A stretch of DNA of 51,956 bases, from the NCBI RefSeq assembly GCF_000620065.1, contig NZ_JHVI01000026.1:1-51956 (forward strand). Reading direction: 5' to 3'. Positions 43,991 to 50,840 of the stretch are shown here, one piece after another. The DNA comes from Meiothermus cerbereus DSM 11376 (GTDB lineage: Bacteria > Deinococcota > Deinococci > Deinococcales > Thermaceae). Within the stretch, counting starts at the first letter, position 1; each line of letters begins with the position of its first letter. Below the pieces are notes generated by a model. The model was not told the DNA's origin. It saw only the letters and a program-made list of their open reading frames with translations, and searched no databases. Made by a program: the position numbers and the translations under genes.

Positions 43991-44010
43991 GCCGCCGCAC
44001 CCAGGCCCGC

Positions 44011-44184
44011 AAAGCGGTGGCGATGCTCAACCACCTTTTGCTTGCGTTACGAGCCTTTCTGAGGTTGGAGCTGTATCGGTTGAAGACGGGAGTGAGCTGG
44101 TATGAGGCCAAGACCGCGATAGTTCGCGACGCCATCCGAACCTACCTGGCTCGTCCTATCTATGAGCTTGTCTCAACTGCGTAA
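44011..44184 (+). pseudogene. IS4/IS701-like transposase C-terminal fragment
   Basis: 57 codons, open from the junction with the direct repeat, ending in TAA: VAMLNHLLLALRAFLRLELY, then TGVSWYEAKTAIVRDAIRTYLARPIYE. This is the helical tail of an IS4-superfamily transposase. No N-terminal part is present. It marks the recombination point where copy 1 of the direct repeat ends. The remaining bases to 44297 hold only a 28-codon minus-strand frame that I could not support as a gene. Confidence 0.7.
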
Positions 44185-44297
44185 GTCCTACTGGGTAGTG
44201 GGAGTGCGAAACTTTTCTAAGTCTTCTGGCACCACCCAGAGGGCGGCAAGTCCCTTTTGTATCGGCATCCCCATGATGAGTTCATTCGCTGTTGTTT

Positions 44298-45068
44298 TTA
44301 GTGGGTTCCCAGCGTGCCTTGTCGCCGCGCGCTGCGGAGCGCACGTCGAAAGAATACAAGCCCCAGCACCAGGTACGCCAGGGCGTTGACCCCCGACAGC
44401 ACCAAGAGGCTCCACTCGGGAACCTGCTCCCGCCCAAGGATGAGGCGCAAGGCACCCACGGAGGGGGTTAGGGGCAGGAGGTAGCCGAGGTCGCCCCAGG
44501 GCCGGGCCAGGGCTTCGAAGCGGATGAGGAAAAGACCCAACAGAGGGAACTGCAAGATGCTGATGAGCTGGCCCAGCCGCTTATAGATCAAAGCCAGACC
44601 GCCTAGCAGAAGCCCCAGCCCCAGCGCGCCCAAGGCCAAGGTCAACAGCGGTAACAGAATGAGCCAATCGAAGTCCAGCCGGGCTCCCGAGACGAGGGTG
44701 ACAGCCAGGAAAAGCGGGATGTTCAAAAGGCCCATCTGCAGCAAGGAGAGTGCAGATCGCGTCAAGACCACACCCAACAGGCCAGGGCGGGTGAGGGCCA
44801 GCTGCTCCAGGATGCCGGACAAAGCCTCCTCTGCCAGGGTGGAGGCGATATGGGAGAGAAGGGAGAGGGCCAAAGTCCAGGCCAGGAGGCTCACCACCAG
44901 GGTCTCCAGGCGATCTCCGAAAAAGGCGGGGCCGGCCAGGTAACGGGCCCCGTAAATAAAGAGGGTGAAGACCATCAGCACGCCCAGAAAGCCCCCAAGT
45001 AATTCCATCGGATAGCGACTAAGAGCCTTCAAGAAGCGCCAGAGCTCTATGTAGACCCACTGGAGCAC
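44298..45068 (-). CDS. ABC-2 type exporter permease
   Basis: 256 aa with six hydrophobic segments in the ABC-2 arrangement: a cytoplasmic start MLQWVYIELWRFLKALSRYP and a final helix in VLSGVNALAYLVLGLVFFRRAL. The middle region LAEEALSGILEQLALTRPGLLGVVLTRS is the coupling segment that contacts the ATPase. It overlaps the ATPase gene by 22 bases. This type of two-protein exporter often gives self-protection against, or release of, peptides. It is the last gene of the unit starting with the 83-aa peptide. Confidence 0.83.
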   Translation of the reverse strand: MLQWVYIELWRFLKALSRYPMELLGGFLGVLMVFTLFIYGARYLAGPAFFGDRLETLVVSLLAWTLALSLLSHIASTLAEEALSGILEQLALTRPGLLGVVLTRSALSLLQMGLLNIPLFLAVTLVSGARLDFDWLILLPLLTLALGALGLGLLLGGLALIYKRLGQLISILQFPLLGLFLIRFEALARPWGDLGYLLPLTPSVGALRLILGREQVPEWSLLVLSGVNALAYLVLGLVFFRRALRSARRQGTLGTH

Positions 45069-46000
45069 GGCTTCCTCCTCTCCCTGAGTACGCGCCAGAA
45101 AAGCCCTGCTAGGGATAGGCTCTCTCGCTCCACCCGGTCAATGGGCAAGGGGTCCAGGACTCTGAGGACCTCCCAAAGGGTTTCTTCACCCACGATCCGA
45201 ACCACCCTTCCCTCCACTTCGGCCCCCAGGGCTTGCAGCCGCCCCAGGCGCAAATCGCCCTCGTCTAGGAGGAGTGCCAGCTCTATGCGGTAGACCGCCC
45301 GTGGGGAGCCTTGCAGCACCTTTTGGGTCTCTCCCTCCAAGGCCACCTCTCCCTCCAGGAGGATGGCCACCCGGTTGGCCACCGCCTCGGCCAGATCGAG
45401 CTGGTGGGTCGTGAGGAGGATCGCCTTGCCGTCTATTCCCAGCTTTAGAAGCCAGGAGCGTATGGCCTCCTGAGCCTCGAGGTCCACCCCCAGGGTGGGT
45501 TCATCCAGGAAGAGAACGGGGGGGTCGTGCACCAGCGCAGCAGCCAGGGCGACCCGCTGCTGCTGGCCTCGAGAGAGGGTGCCTACGGTCTGGTGGGCTT
45601 TATTCTGCAGACCGATCACCTCCAGGAGTTCCAGGCCCCTCCGCCGGGCCTCTTTGGGGGCGACGCCGCGCAGGGTGCCGAAGTAGATGAGGTTCTCCAG
45701 GGCGGAAAGGCGCCAATACAGGTTGCGGTTACCCTCCAGCACCGCTCCCAACCAGGTTCCCTGGCCTTCCCGCAAAAGCTCCACCCTCCCCTCGTCGGGC
45801 TCTACCAAGCCCGCCAAGATTTTGACCAGGGTGGTCTTTCCGGCTCCGTTGGGTCCCAGAAGGGTTAGGATTTCCCCCTGACGGAGTTCCAGGTCGACCC
45901 CCTTCAGGGCCTCGATCCAGCTCTTTCCCTGAGGGTAGCGCTTGCGCAGGCCGCGGGCCCATAGGGCTGGGCTAGGGGAGGACCGTACGCTCGGGTGCAT
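45047..46000 (-). CDS. ABC-2 exporter ATP-binding protein
   Basis: 317 aa. Walker A LGPNGAGKTTL (about 48-58), signature reading LSRGQQQRVALAAAL (LSRGQ in place of LSGGQ, about 142), Walker B VLFLDEPTLGVD and the switch histidine in LTTHQLD. The C-terminal 100 residues form the accessory domain usual in CcmA/DrrA-like ATPases. Seven bases separate it from the M29-like gene. It drives the adjacent permease, probably for a peptide or for resistance to it. Confidence 0.87.
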   Translation of the reverse strand: MHPSVRSSPSPALWARGLRKRYPQGKSWIEALKGVDLELRQGEILTLLGPNGAGKTTLVKILAGLVEPDEGRVELLREGQGTWLGAVLEGNRNLYWRLSALENLIYFGTLRGVAPKEARRRGLELLEVIGLQNKAHQTVGTLSRGQQQRVALAAALVHDPPVLFLDEPTLGVDLEAQEAIRSWLLKLGIDGKAILLTTHQLDLAEAVANRVAILLEGEVALEGETQKVLQGSPRAVYRIELALLLDEGDLRLGRLQALGAEVEGRVVRIVGEETLWEVLRVLDPLPIDRVERESLSLAGLFWRVLRERRKPCSSGST

Positions 46001-46007
46001 AAGCAGC

Positions 46008-46988
46008 TCACGCGACGAGGACGTCCTTCATGCCTGGGCATATGAAATCTATGTGGGCGCCTGTAACCCCGTCACCTACGGCGAAGTGGACACCGCGGGC
46101 GCCCTCATTGAGAACAGAGTTCACGCTCCAGTCGAGTTCCGAAGCCTCTAGACCAGGATTGTTGCTGATTGCCATCTCCACCAACATAAGTTCAAGCTGA
46201 GGATTGGAGAGTTCCGCTATTTCATCTGTTAAATTTGTTCCATCCGAAGATCGTACCTGTTTCACTTGAGAATTCTCAATTGTGACGCTCAGTGGGAATC
46301 TTCCATCCCTGACGAGTCCACCCAACAACTCCCATGCTCTTTTTGGAAGAATAGTGAGTGGCTCGGGCATGATTCTATGGTGTGCAATGGCGACCCCTGG
46401 AACCGTCACTTCGCCATTTACCAAAAAGCCGGGATGGAAGAAATCTTCATTATCTGGGATCATCGCTATTTCGAAGAACATACCTATAGCTTCCCACTCA
46501 CCTGGTAGCAAGCCTGCTTGTGTGCGAGGCAGCATGAGGTCTAATCCTTCCTTAAGGATAACCTCTAGCTCACCGTACATCCCCTTGAAGACAAGGCGCT
46601 TGATGTCACTGTTCTCCAAGACAGAAACCCACCTATTGTTTTCCTTAGTGGCCGCAGCGAAATCTGAAGAGGCAATCAATTTGACTGTATATTTAGCTGC
46701 CTCAAAAGAAGGATCAAAAGCAACCAGAGGCACAATAAGAACTCGGCTACTTTTGAAAAAGCGCTCTAGCTTGAAGAAAGAGAGGCCGTTGCCGGTAGTG
46801 GGCAAGAGAACTATGTTCTTGCGCCGATGTTTTGGTAAGTCGGCAACTTCATCCAGGAGGAAGGCTCCTATAGCGTGACTTTTCAGCCAGGAAGCAATGT
46901 CGATGGAGTCCGTGACTAGAAGGGGTTTAGCAGAGCCGAAAACGTGGGCCAAAGCCTGTTCTAGTTTGACCTTCAATCCTTGTTCCAT
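46008..46988 (-). CDS. M29 aminopeptidase-like protein, shortened
   Basis: 326 aa. The C-terminal half follows aminopeptidase T/M29: a NGEVTVPG strand (Glu193), SVTIENSQVKQVRSSDG, LVEMAISNNPG (Glu271), GVHFAVGDG (His301), and GAHIDFICPG (His312, Asp314). The metal-ligand order and spacing fit. But the stretch between His301 and His312 is about 20 residues shorter than in known M29 enzymes (about 410 aa), so the region expected to hold the catalytic tyrosine is missing. It may trim the 83-aa peptide, or be an inactive peptide-binding version. AGGAGG five bases upstream supports ATG 46988. GC content is lower than in core genes. Confidence 0.5.
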   Translation of the reverse strand: MEQGLKVKLEQALAHVFGSAKPLLVTDSIDIASWLKSHAIGAFLLDEVADLPKHRRKNIVLLPTTGNGLSFFKLERFFKSSRVLIVPLVAFDPSFEAAKYTVKLIASSDFAAATKENNRWVSVLENSDIKRLVFKGMYGELEVILKEGLDLMLPRTQAGLLPGEWEAIGMFFEIAMIPDNEDFFHPGFLVNGEVTVPGVAIAHHRIMPEPLTILPKRAWELLGGLVRDGRFPLSVTIENSQVKQVRSSDGTNLTDEIAELSNPQLELMLVEMAISNNPGLEASELDWSVNSVLNEGARGVHFAVGDGVTGAHIDFICPGMKDVLVA

Positions 46989-47050
46989 CACTGCCTCCTA
47001 GGATGGGACTGCAGCCGCAACACCGCAACAATAGAGCCTTATCTAAATCC

Positions 47051-47302
47051 TTAGATCCCAGCCGTACAAGGGCAGCTCACCAGGGGGGCACGGGGAGAGC
47101 CTACACCATTGGCCTGCGAAAGCCACTTGTAACTGACCGTGTAGCCGTAACCAAAAACGCCCACTATAGGCTTGTTTGAAGGTGCCTCTCCAACACTGCA
47201 AAGTGGATCGGAATAAGGCCTTGAGGTCTTCGTGTGGTGGCCCTCTGCGACGAACCTAAGCAAACGTGGGGCATTTAGCTTGAGCTCCAAAGTTTTCTCC
47301 AT
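47051..47302 (-). CDS. 83-aa cysteine-containing peptide, candidate RiPP precursor
   Basis: The first gene of the minus-strand unit, starting at ATG 47300-47302 with AGAGAGG eight bases upstream. The N-terminal third is charged and helical (MEKTLELKLNAPRLLRFVAEG), like a leader. The C-terminal part is Gly-, Tyr- and Ser-rich (VGVFGYGYTVSYKWL) and ends PLVSCPCTAGI with a CPC pair. No signal peptide. It is followed by an M29-like protein and an ABC-2 exporter, an arrangement that suggests a ribosomally made, processed and exported peptide. No known precursor family was recognised. Confidence 0.5.
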   Translation of the reverse strand: MEKTLELKLNAPRLLRFVAEGHHTKTSRPYSDPLCSVGEAPSNKPIVGVFGYGYTVSYKWLSQANGVGSPRAPLVSCPCTAGI

Positions 47303-47340
47303 CAGGATCACCTCTCTAACTTGGTTGCGACTGCAATCCC

Positions 47341-47346
47341 ATATTA
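47341..47346 (-). promoter_or_regulatory. -10 box for the 83-aa peptide unit
   Basis: TAATAT on the minus strand, 38 bases before the peptide ATG. Its -35 position falls on the first GTAACC site of the array (47365-47370), the layout expected for activator-dependent transcription. Confidence 0.5.
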
Positions 47347-47364
47347 ATGCTTAGCATCCTTCAC

Positions 47365-47457
47365 GTAACCAAACCCCCTCTCAGAATGGTTACGTTCTTA
47401 ACTCATTTTGGTTACCTTCCCTCTCATATTGGTTACCTTTTGACGGTTTTGGTTACC
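47365..47457. promoter_or_regulatory. GGTTAC site array, copy 2
   Basis: An inverted GTAACC at 47365-47370 is followed by TGGTTACG at 47387 and TGGTTACC at 47409, 47430 and 47450. Spacing is 22, 21 and 20 bp. BTAD/SARP activators bind direct repeats near -35 positions, and such a regulator is encoded next door, so these are its likely sites. They lie between divergent peptide units. Confidence 0.6.
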
Positions 47458-47479
47458 TTGCCCTTGCAAGGATGGAGGT

Positions 47480-47620
47480 ATGCGCAGGGTGAGATGGTTT
47501 TTGTTGTCGCTGATTCTGCTGGCTTTGGGTTGGAAGGAGTTGGGCTACGCCTGCACCCGCCCCGACTGTGTTCCACCGGGGGCGGTGCGCTCGGGGGAGG
47601 CTAGCGGTACTGGGCGCTGA
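47480..47620 (+). CDS. Small secreted two-cysteine peptide, copy 2
   Basis: 46 aa, differing from copy 1 only at Ser10 and Ala35. Same signal-like segment and predicted mature 22-mer (CTRPDCVPPGAVRSGEASG, then TGR). AAGGA is seven bases upstream of the ATG. Its last 20 bases overlap, tail to tail, the end of the TPR/BTAD regulator gene. A short exported peptide beside a TPR regulator recalls the peptide/receptor gene pairs of RRNPP quorum-sensing systems, although the regulator family here is different. Confidence 0.6.
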   Translation: MRRVRWFLLSLILLALGWKELGYACTRPDCVPPGAVRSGEASGTGR

Positions 47621-49205
47621 GCCGCCGCACCCAGGCCCGCACCGCAGGATGGCGGGGGTCTTGCGGGGACAGGCGATGTAGGAGGGCCTCCCAGAGGGTA
47701 AGGTCGTCCGGGATTTGCTGGGCCAGGCGGTAGAGCAGCTCGAGGTCGGGGTGTTGCAGCACGGCCTCTTTGAGCTGCTCTTCGATGCGGTGGCGCAAAA
47801 GCTCGATGCCCGGGGCCTGGCTTCTGGGCAGGAGGGGGCCCTGGTAGAGGTTGAGGGCCTCGGAGAGCCGGTTTTGTTCCAGGGCTTCCTGGAGCTTGAG
47901 GAAGTCGGCCCCGATGGGGCTAAGGAGCCGGTAGGGGCGGCTCTGCACTTCCAGGCCCTGCTGGCGCAGGCGGCAGAGCTCGCTCCGGAGGGCCTGGGGG
48001 TTGGGCGTGGGGTAGAGCGCCTGGGCCAGCTTCTCCCCTTCGATCCCCTCAGGGTGGGCCAGCAGCAGGGTGATGAGTTCCAGGCTGCGGGGCCTTAGGG
48101 CAGGGTAGCCCTGGAGTTGGGCTTTGCCCAGGGTTTGCAGGTAGGGGGCGGCCTGGGTAAGCGGGAGTTCCGCCGGCAGGAAGAGGGCCCGGGCCTCGGG
48201 GCGGAGGGCCTGGGCCAGGCGGCGGTAGGGCTCGGGAAGGGGCTCCCCGTTGAGTGCACAGAGGTGGGCCACCGCCCGCAGGGCCTCCTCCGCCCCCTCG
48301 GCTTCCAGGGTGGGGAGGCTCTCCTTCAGAAGGGGGCGGGCCTCGGGCGCTGGGTAGCGGTAGAGCCCTTCGGCCAGCAAGAGCAGGGCCTGGGGCAGGG
48401 CTTGGCTGGAAGGCTGGGCTTTGGCCGCCCGCAGTCGGCGGGCCACGAGCGTCTGTTGGGAGGAATGGCCTTTGCAGAGCCGCACCAGGAGGGGCAGGTC
48501 GTAGGCCAGCAGGTGGGGGTTTGGGTTATGTTCCCAGAGGGTCTGCAGCAGTTCCGGGCTGGCCTCCCCCTGCATCCCCTGCAGCAGCAGGCTGAGCCAG
48601 AGGGCGTAGTAGCGCACCCCCGGGGACGGATGGGCCAGCAGCGGGGGGAGGGTCTGCGCCAGCGCAGCGAGGGGCTCCTCTCCGGCGTAGGCCAGCAGGG
48701 TGAGCTCCTCCAGGCGGTAGTAGGGCTGCCCGGGGGCCAGGAGGGCGGCCAGGCTGGCGTAGGAAAGAGCCTCCGCAAAGCGCCCCAGTCCCCGCAGGGT
48801 GTGGGCCAGGGCATAGGCCAGGCGAGCCTGCTCCTCGGCGGGGGCGCCCTGGGCTTGTAGCTGCTGGAAGGCTTCTCGCAGGGCCAGCAGGCCATCGGCG
48901 GGCGGGAGCGAGAGGCCCAGGTGGTAGAGCGTCAGGGGGGTCTGGGCCGCCTGGGCGGCGGCCAGGGCCAGGCGGCGGTAGGCGGCGTGGTCGCCCTGCC
49001 GGAAGGCGGCGAAGCCCAGGAGGGCCAGGCGTTCGGCGCTTTCTGTCTCCTCCCGCGGCGGCCAGGCCTCCAGCAGGGCTGCGGCCTCGGCAGGCTTTCC
49101 CAGGGCCAGCAGGGCCAGCGCGGCGGTCTTGGGCTCGCCCTGCTGCTGGGCCAGGGCCAGGGCCTCGGCGTAGTGGCCCCGATGGTAGAGGGCCAGGGCG
49201 TCCAT
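47601..49205 (-). CDS. TPR regulator with C-terminal winged helix and BTAD-like domain
   Basis: 534 aa. Residues 1 to about 340 are tandem TPR-like helical hairpins (ALYHRGHYAEALALAQQQGE; KTAALALLALGKPAEAAALLEAW; RFAEALSYASLAALL). About 366-430 is an OmpR/SARP-like winged helix (LRPRSLELITLLLAHPEGI... LRSELCRLRQQGLEV...YRLLSP). About 432-490 is BTAD-like (DFLKLQEALEQNRLSEALNLYQGPLLP), with a short helical end. In Streptomyces SARPs the DNA-binding domain is N-terminal; here it follows the TPR domain. The start is fixed by TATACT ending six bases before ATG 49205. It is convergent with, and overlaps, the small peptide gene. Confidence 0.8.
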   Translation of the reverse strand: MDALALYHRGHYAEALALAQQQGEPKTAALALLALGKPAEAAALLEAWPPREETESAERLALLGFAAFRQGDHAAYRRLALAAAQAAQTPLTLYHLGLSLPPADGLLALREAFQQLQAQGAPAEEQARLAYALAHTLRGLGRFAEALSYASLAALLAPGQPYYRLEELTLLAYAGEEPLAALAQTLPPLLAHPSPGVRYYALWLSLLLQGMQGEASPELLQTLWEHNPNPHLLAYDLPLLVRLCKGHSSQQTLVARRLRAAKAQPSSQALPQALLLLAEGLYRYPAPEARPLLKESLPTLEAEGAEEALRAVAHLCALNGEPLPEPYRRLAQALRPEARALFLPAELPLTQAAPYLQTLGKAQLQGYPALRPRSLELITLLLAHPEGIEGEKLAQALYPTPNPQALRSELCRLRQQGLEVQSRPYRLLSPIGADFLKLQEALEQNRLSEALNLYQGPLLPRSQAPGIELLRHRIEEQLKEAVLQHPDLELLYRLAQQIPDDLTLWEALLHRLSPQDPRHPAVRAWVRRLSAQYR

Positions 49206-49211
49206 GGGGGG

Positions 49212-49217
49212 AGTATA
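49212..49217 (-). promoter_or_regulatory. -10 box of TPR/BTAD regulator gene, leaderless
   Basis: TATACT on the minus strand, six bases (CCCCCC) before the ATG at 49205. No -35 match and no ribosome site. The divergent AbrB/PIN promoter lies about 120 bp away. Confidence 0.6.
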
Positions 49218-49334
49218 GCAAGCCGTACCCCTCCCCACTTGAGGCTCGGGAACGAATGCAAAACTTTTGTCTGGTGCGGTTGTGGAGAGAACAGGAACAA
49301 CCAGCTCTGCCAAGGCCAGCATCAGCAAAGTGGA

Positions 49335-49356
49335 ACATTTCAGAATGTGGTACGAT
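49335..49356 (+). promoter_or_regulatory. Promoter and operator of AbrB/PIN pair
   Basis: TACGAT (49351-49356) lies six bases before the ATG at 49363. Just upstream, ACATT (49335-49339) and AATGT (49344-49348) form an inverted repeat with a 4-base centre, a likely site for autoregulation by the AbrB-type antitoxin. Confidence 0.45.
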
Positions 49357-49362
49357 TTCATT

Positions 49363-49632
49363 ATGAAACACCCCGTGGTGCAACAAGCCGTACAGCTAGG
49401 GGTCAAAGGGCGCCTGGTGCTACCCGCTGGGGTGCGTAGGGTTTTACGGCTGCGGGAGGGGGATCGTCTGCTGTTGCGGCTCTGGGACGATGGGGTGATC
49501 GAGCTGGTCAAGGCGGAGGAAGTTGTGCTGGGAAGCAAGGGTCTTTTGCAACGCCTCTACCCTGCTTTGAAGGAAAAAGCGCTGGCTCAAGAGCTGATCC
49601 AGGAACGGCGCAGGGAGGCCCGGCAGGAATGA
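49363..49632 (+). CDS. AbrB-type (VapB-like) antitoxin
   Basis: 89 aa. Residues about 12-55 form a SpoVT/AbrB swapped-hairpin DNA-binding domain: LGVKGRLVLPAGVRRVLRLREGDRLLLRLWDDGVIELV. The C-terminal helix (about 60-89, rich in Lys, Glu and Arg) would wrap the toxin. ATG 49363 follows a TACGAT box by six bases, so the message is leaderless; a longer frame would start inside the regulator's upstream region. It overlaps the PIN toxin gene by four bases (ATGA). Confidence 0.85.
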   Translation: MKHPVVQQAVQLGVKGRLVLPAGVRRVLRLREGDRLLLRLWDDGVIELVKAEEVVLGSKGLLQRLYPALKEKALAQELIQERRREARQE

Positions 49633-50027
49633 GCGTGGTGCTGGATGCCTCGGCCTTGCTGGCCTACCTCAACCAGGAGGCGGGGGCCGAGGAAGTCGCT
49701 CGGCAGATGGTTGGAGGCGGCTTTATTAGCGCCGTCAATCTGGCCGAGGTTTACAGCAAGGTGACCGAGTGGGGCCAGGACGCGCACCTGCTGGAGCAGG
49801 CCCTGGTGCGGCAGGGTTTGCTGGGGGGTGTGTTGGAGGTGGTGCCCTTCGGCCCTGAAGACGTTCACCTCGTGGCAACGCTACGACCCCTGACCAAAGC
49901 CCAGGGGCTATCCCTGGGGGATCGGGTCTGTCTGGCCTTGGCTATGCGGCTGAAACTGCCAGCCATCACCACCGACAGCGCATGGAACAACCTGGAGGCA
50001 GGAGTTGAGGTGCGGGTCGTGCGTTAG
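49629..50027 (+). CDS. vapC: PIN-domain ribonuclease toxin (VapC)
   Basis: 132 aa. The four acidic PIN positions are present: D6 (VVLDASALLAYL), E40 (NLAEVYSK), D98 (LSLGDRVCLALA) and D116 (ITTDSAWNN). VapC toxins cut RNA, often tRNA or rRNA, when released from the antitoxin. It is paired with the AbrB-type gene by a four-base overlap. Its end overlaps by four bases the convergent comM fragment, showing that the module was inserted next to or into that degraded gene. Confidence 0.88.
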   Translation: MSVVLDASALLAYLNQEAGAEEVARQMVGGGFISAVNLAEVYSKVTEWGQDAHLLEQALVRQGLLGGVLEVVPFGPEDVHLVATLRPLTKAQGLSLGDRVCLALAMRLKLPAITTDSAWNNLEAGVEVRVVR

Positions 50028-50551
50028 GGCAAACCCCGCCGGTAGGTCAGCGCCTCCGCCAGGTGGGCCTCCTGGATGCGCTCCGACCCCGCGAGGTCGG
50101 CGATGGTGCGGGCTGTCCGCAGGATGCGGTCGTAGCTCCTTGCGGTGAGGGCTAAGCGTTTAGTAGCCGCTTGCAAGAGGGCTTCACTGGAGGGGGAAAG
50201 CACCGTGTGCTGGCGCAGCGCTCTACCGAAGAGTTCGCTATTGAGCTTCCCCTGGCGGGCCTTCATCCTCTCCCTTGCCGCCAGCACCCGTTCCCGCACC
50301 GCGGCGGTGGACTCCCCTTCGGGGGCCCGGGACAGCTCCTGCGGCGTCAGGCGCGGCACCTCTTCGCTTCCTAAGGGCAGCCAGGTCAGGGCTTGCAGGT
50401 CGGGACCAAGAAGTTGACGGTCTTTACAGCTCTTTGCCCTAGATGGAAGCTCCAAAGCCACGGGTGCGATAAGCCCGATTTTGTGCACCTCCAGGGCCTT
50501 GCTCAGGGGTTGCTTGACCCGACCGGCCCCACTGGGATGATTAAGACTCAA
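50024..50551 (-). pseudogene. comM/yifB C-terminal fragment in a chimeric frame
   Basis: From about 50370 down to the stop the minus-strand frame matches the C-terminus of ComM/YifB Mg-chelatase-like AAA+ proteins: VPRLTPQELSRAPEGESTAAVRERV, LNSELFGRALRQH, LTARSYDRILRTARTIADL, and IQEAHLAEALTYR. Intact proteins are about 500 aa, with an N-terminal lon-like domain and Walker motifs; none of these is here. The first 60 codons are unrelated. In ComM the full protein is a helicase that helps integrate DNA in natural transformation. This copy cannot work; an intact one may exist elsewhere. Confidence 0.75.
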
Positions 50552-50585
50552 TCCAGGACGAGGTATCTACATAAAATGCGGGTCA

Positions 50586-50792
50586 CTAGCGGGTCTCTTG
50601 CAGCGCGCGCAAGGTTTCCTGGGTGAGCTCGAGCTCCACCTACCCGACGTGAACCCGGATGGCCCGGCGGCGCTGTTGGCGCACCAGCTCCTGCAAGGCT
50701 CGTTCGATGGCCTCGCGTTTGGTGTGCACCCCTAGAACCCGGCGGGCCTCTTCCAGCAGGGCTTCGTCGGTCTCGACGGTGATGCGGGGCAT
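50586..50792 (-). pseudogene. VapB-like antitoxin with in-frame TAG, toxin lost
   Basis: From ATG 50792 the minus-strand frame gives a 50-aa VapB-type protein (MPRITVETDEALLEEARRVLG, TKREAIERALQELVRQQRRRA). It stops at TAG 50640-50642 after RVHVG. Beyond it the same frame continues as VELELTQETLRALQETR and ends in TAG at 50586, which looks like the natural C-terminal tail. A single change (AAG to TAG) would explain this. No PIN toxin gene follows. The shortened protein may still be made. Confidence 0.6.
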
Positions 50793-50840
50793 GGTGTCCT
50801 GACTATACACGCTCTTGGGTGCATTTAAGTGTGCTTCTAA

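Larger units (their letters stand above)
43752..44010. repeat. Long direct repeat, copy 1 (divergent control region and peptide gene)
   Basis: Nearly identical to 47362-47640, in the same orientation; copy 1 lacks one 20-base unit of the GGTTAC array. It contains the array, the 46-codon peptide gene and the last 40 bases of the TPR/BTAD regulator gene, with only about three base changes in the 141-bp ORF. Homology stops abruptly at GCCCGC (44010), where a transposase fragment begins. Confidence 0.95.
47362..47640. repeat. Long direct repeat, copy 2
   Basis: Counterpart of 43752-44010, 20 bases longer because of one extra array unit (TTTTGACGGTTTTGGTTACC). It covers the GGTTAC array, the second peptide gene and the end of the intact TPR/BTAD regulator gene, so this is probably the parental copy. 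Confidence 0.95.

Noticed and set aside
44188-44274. 28-codon minus-strand frame after the ABC-2 permease (MGMPIQKGLAALWVVPEDL)
   Set aside because: No ribosome site, no conservation evidence, and it overlaps the end of a transposase remnant region; not enough to call a peptide gene.
47365-47457. GGTTAC array considered as a CRISPR or origin iterons
   Set aside because: Repeat core is only 8 bp with short AT-rich spacers, no cas genes, and no rep gene or DnaA boxes nearby; regulator sites fit better.
50393-50626. 77-codon plus-strand frame upstream of vapB
   Set aside because: No start signal and no recognisable motif; overlaps the chimeric comM fragment.
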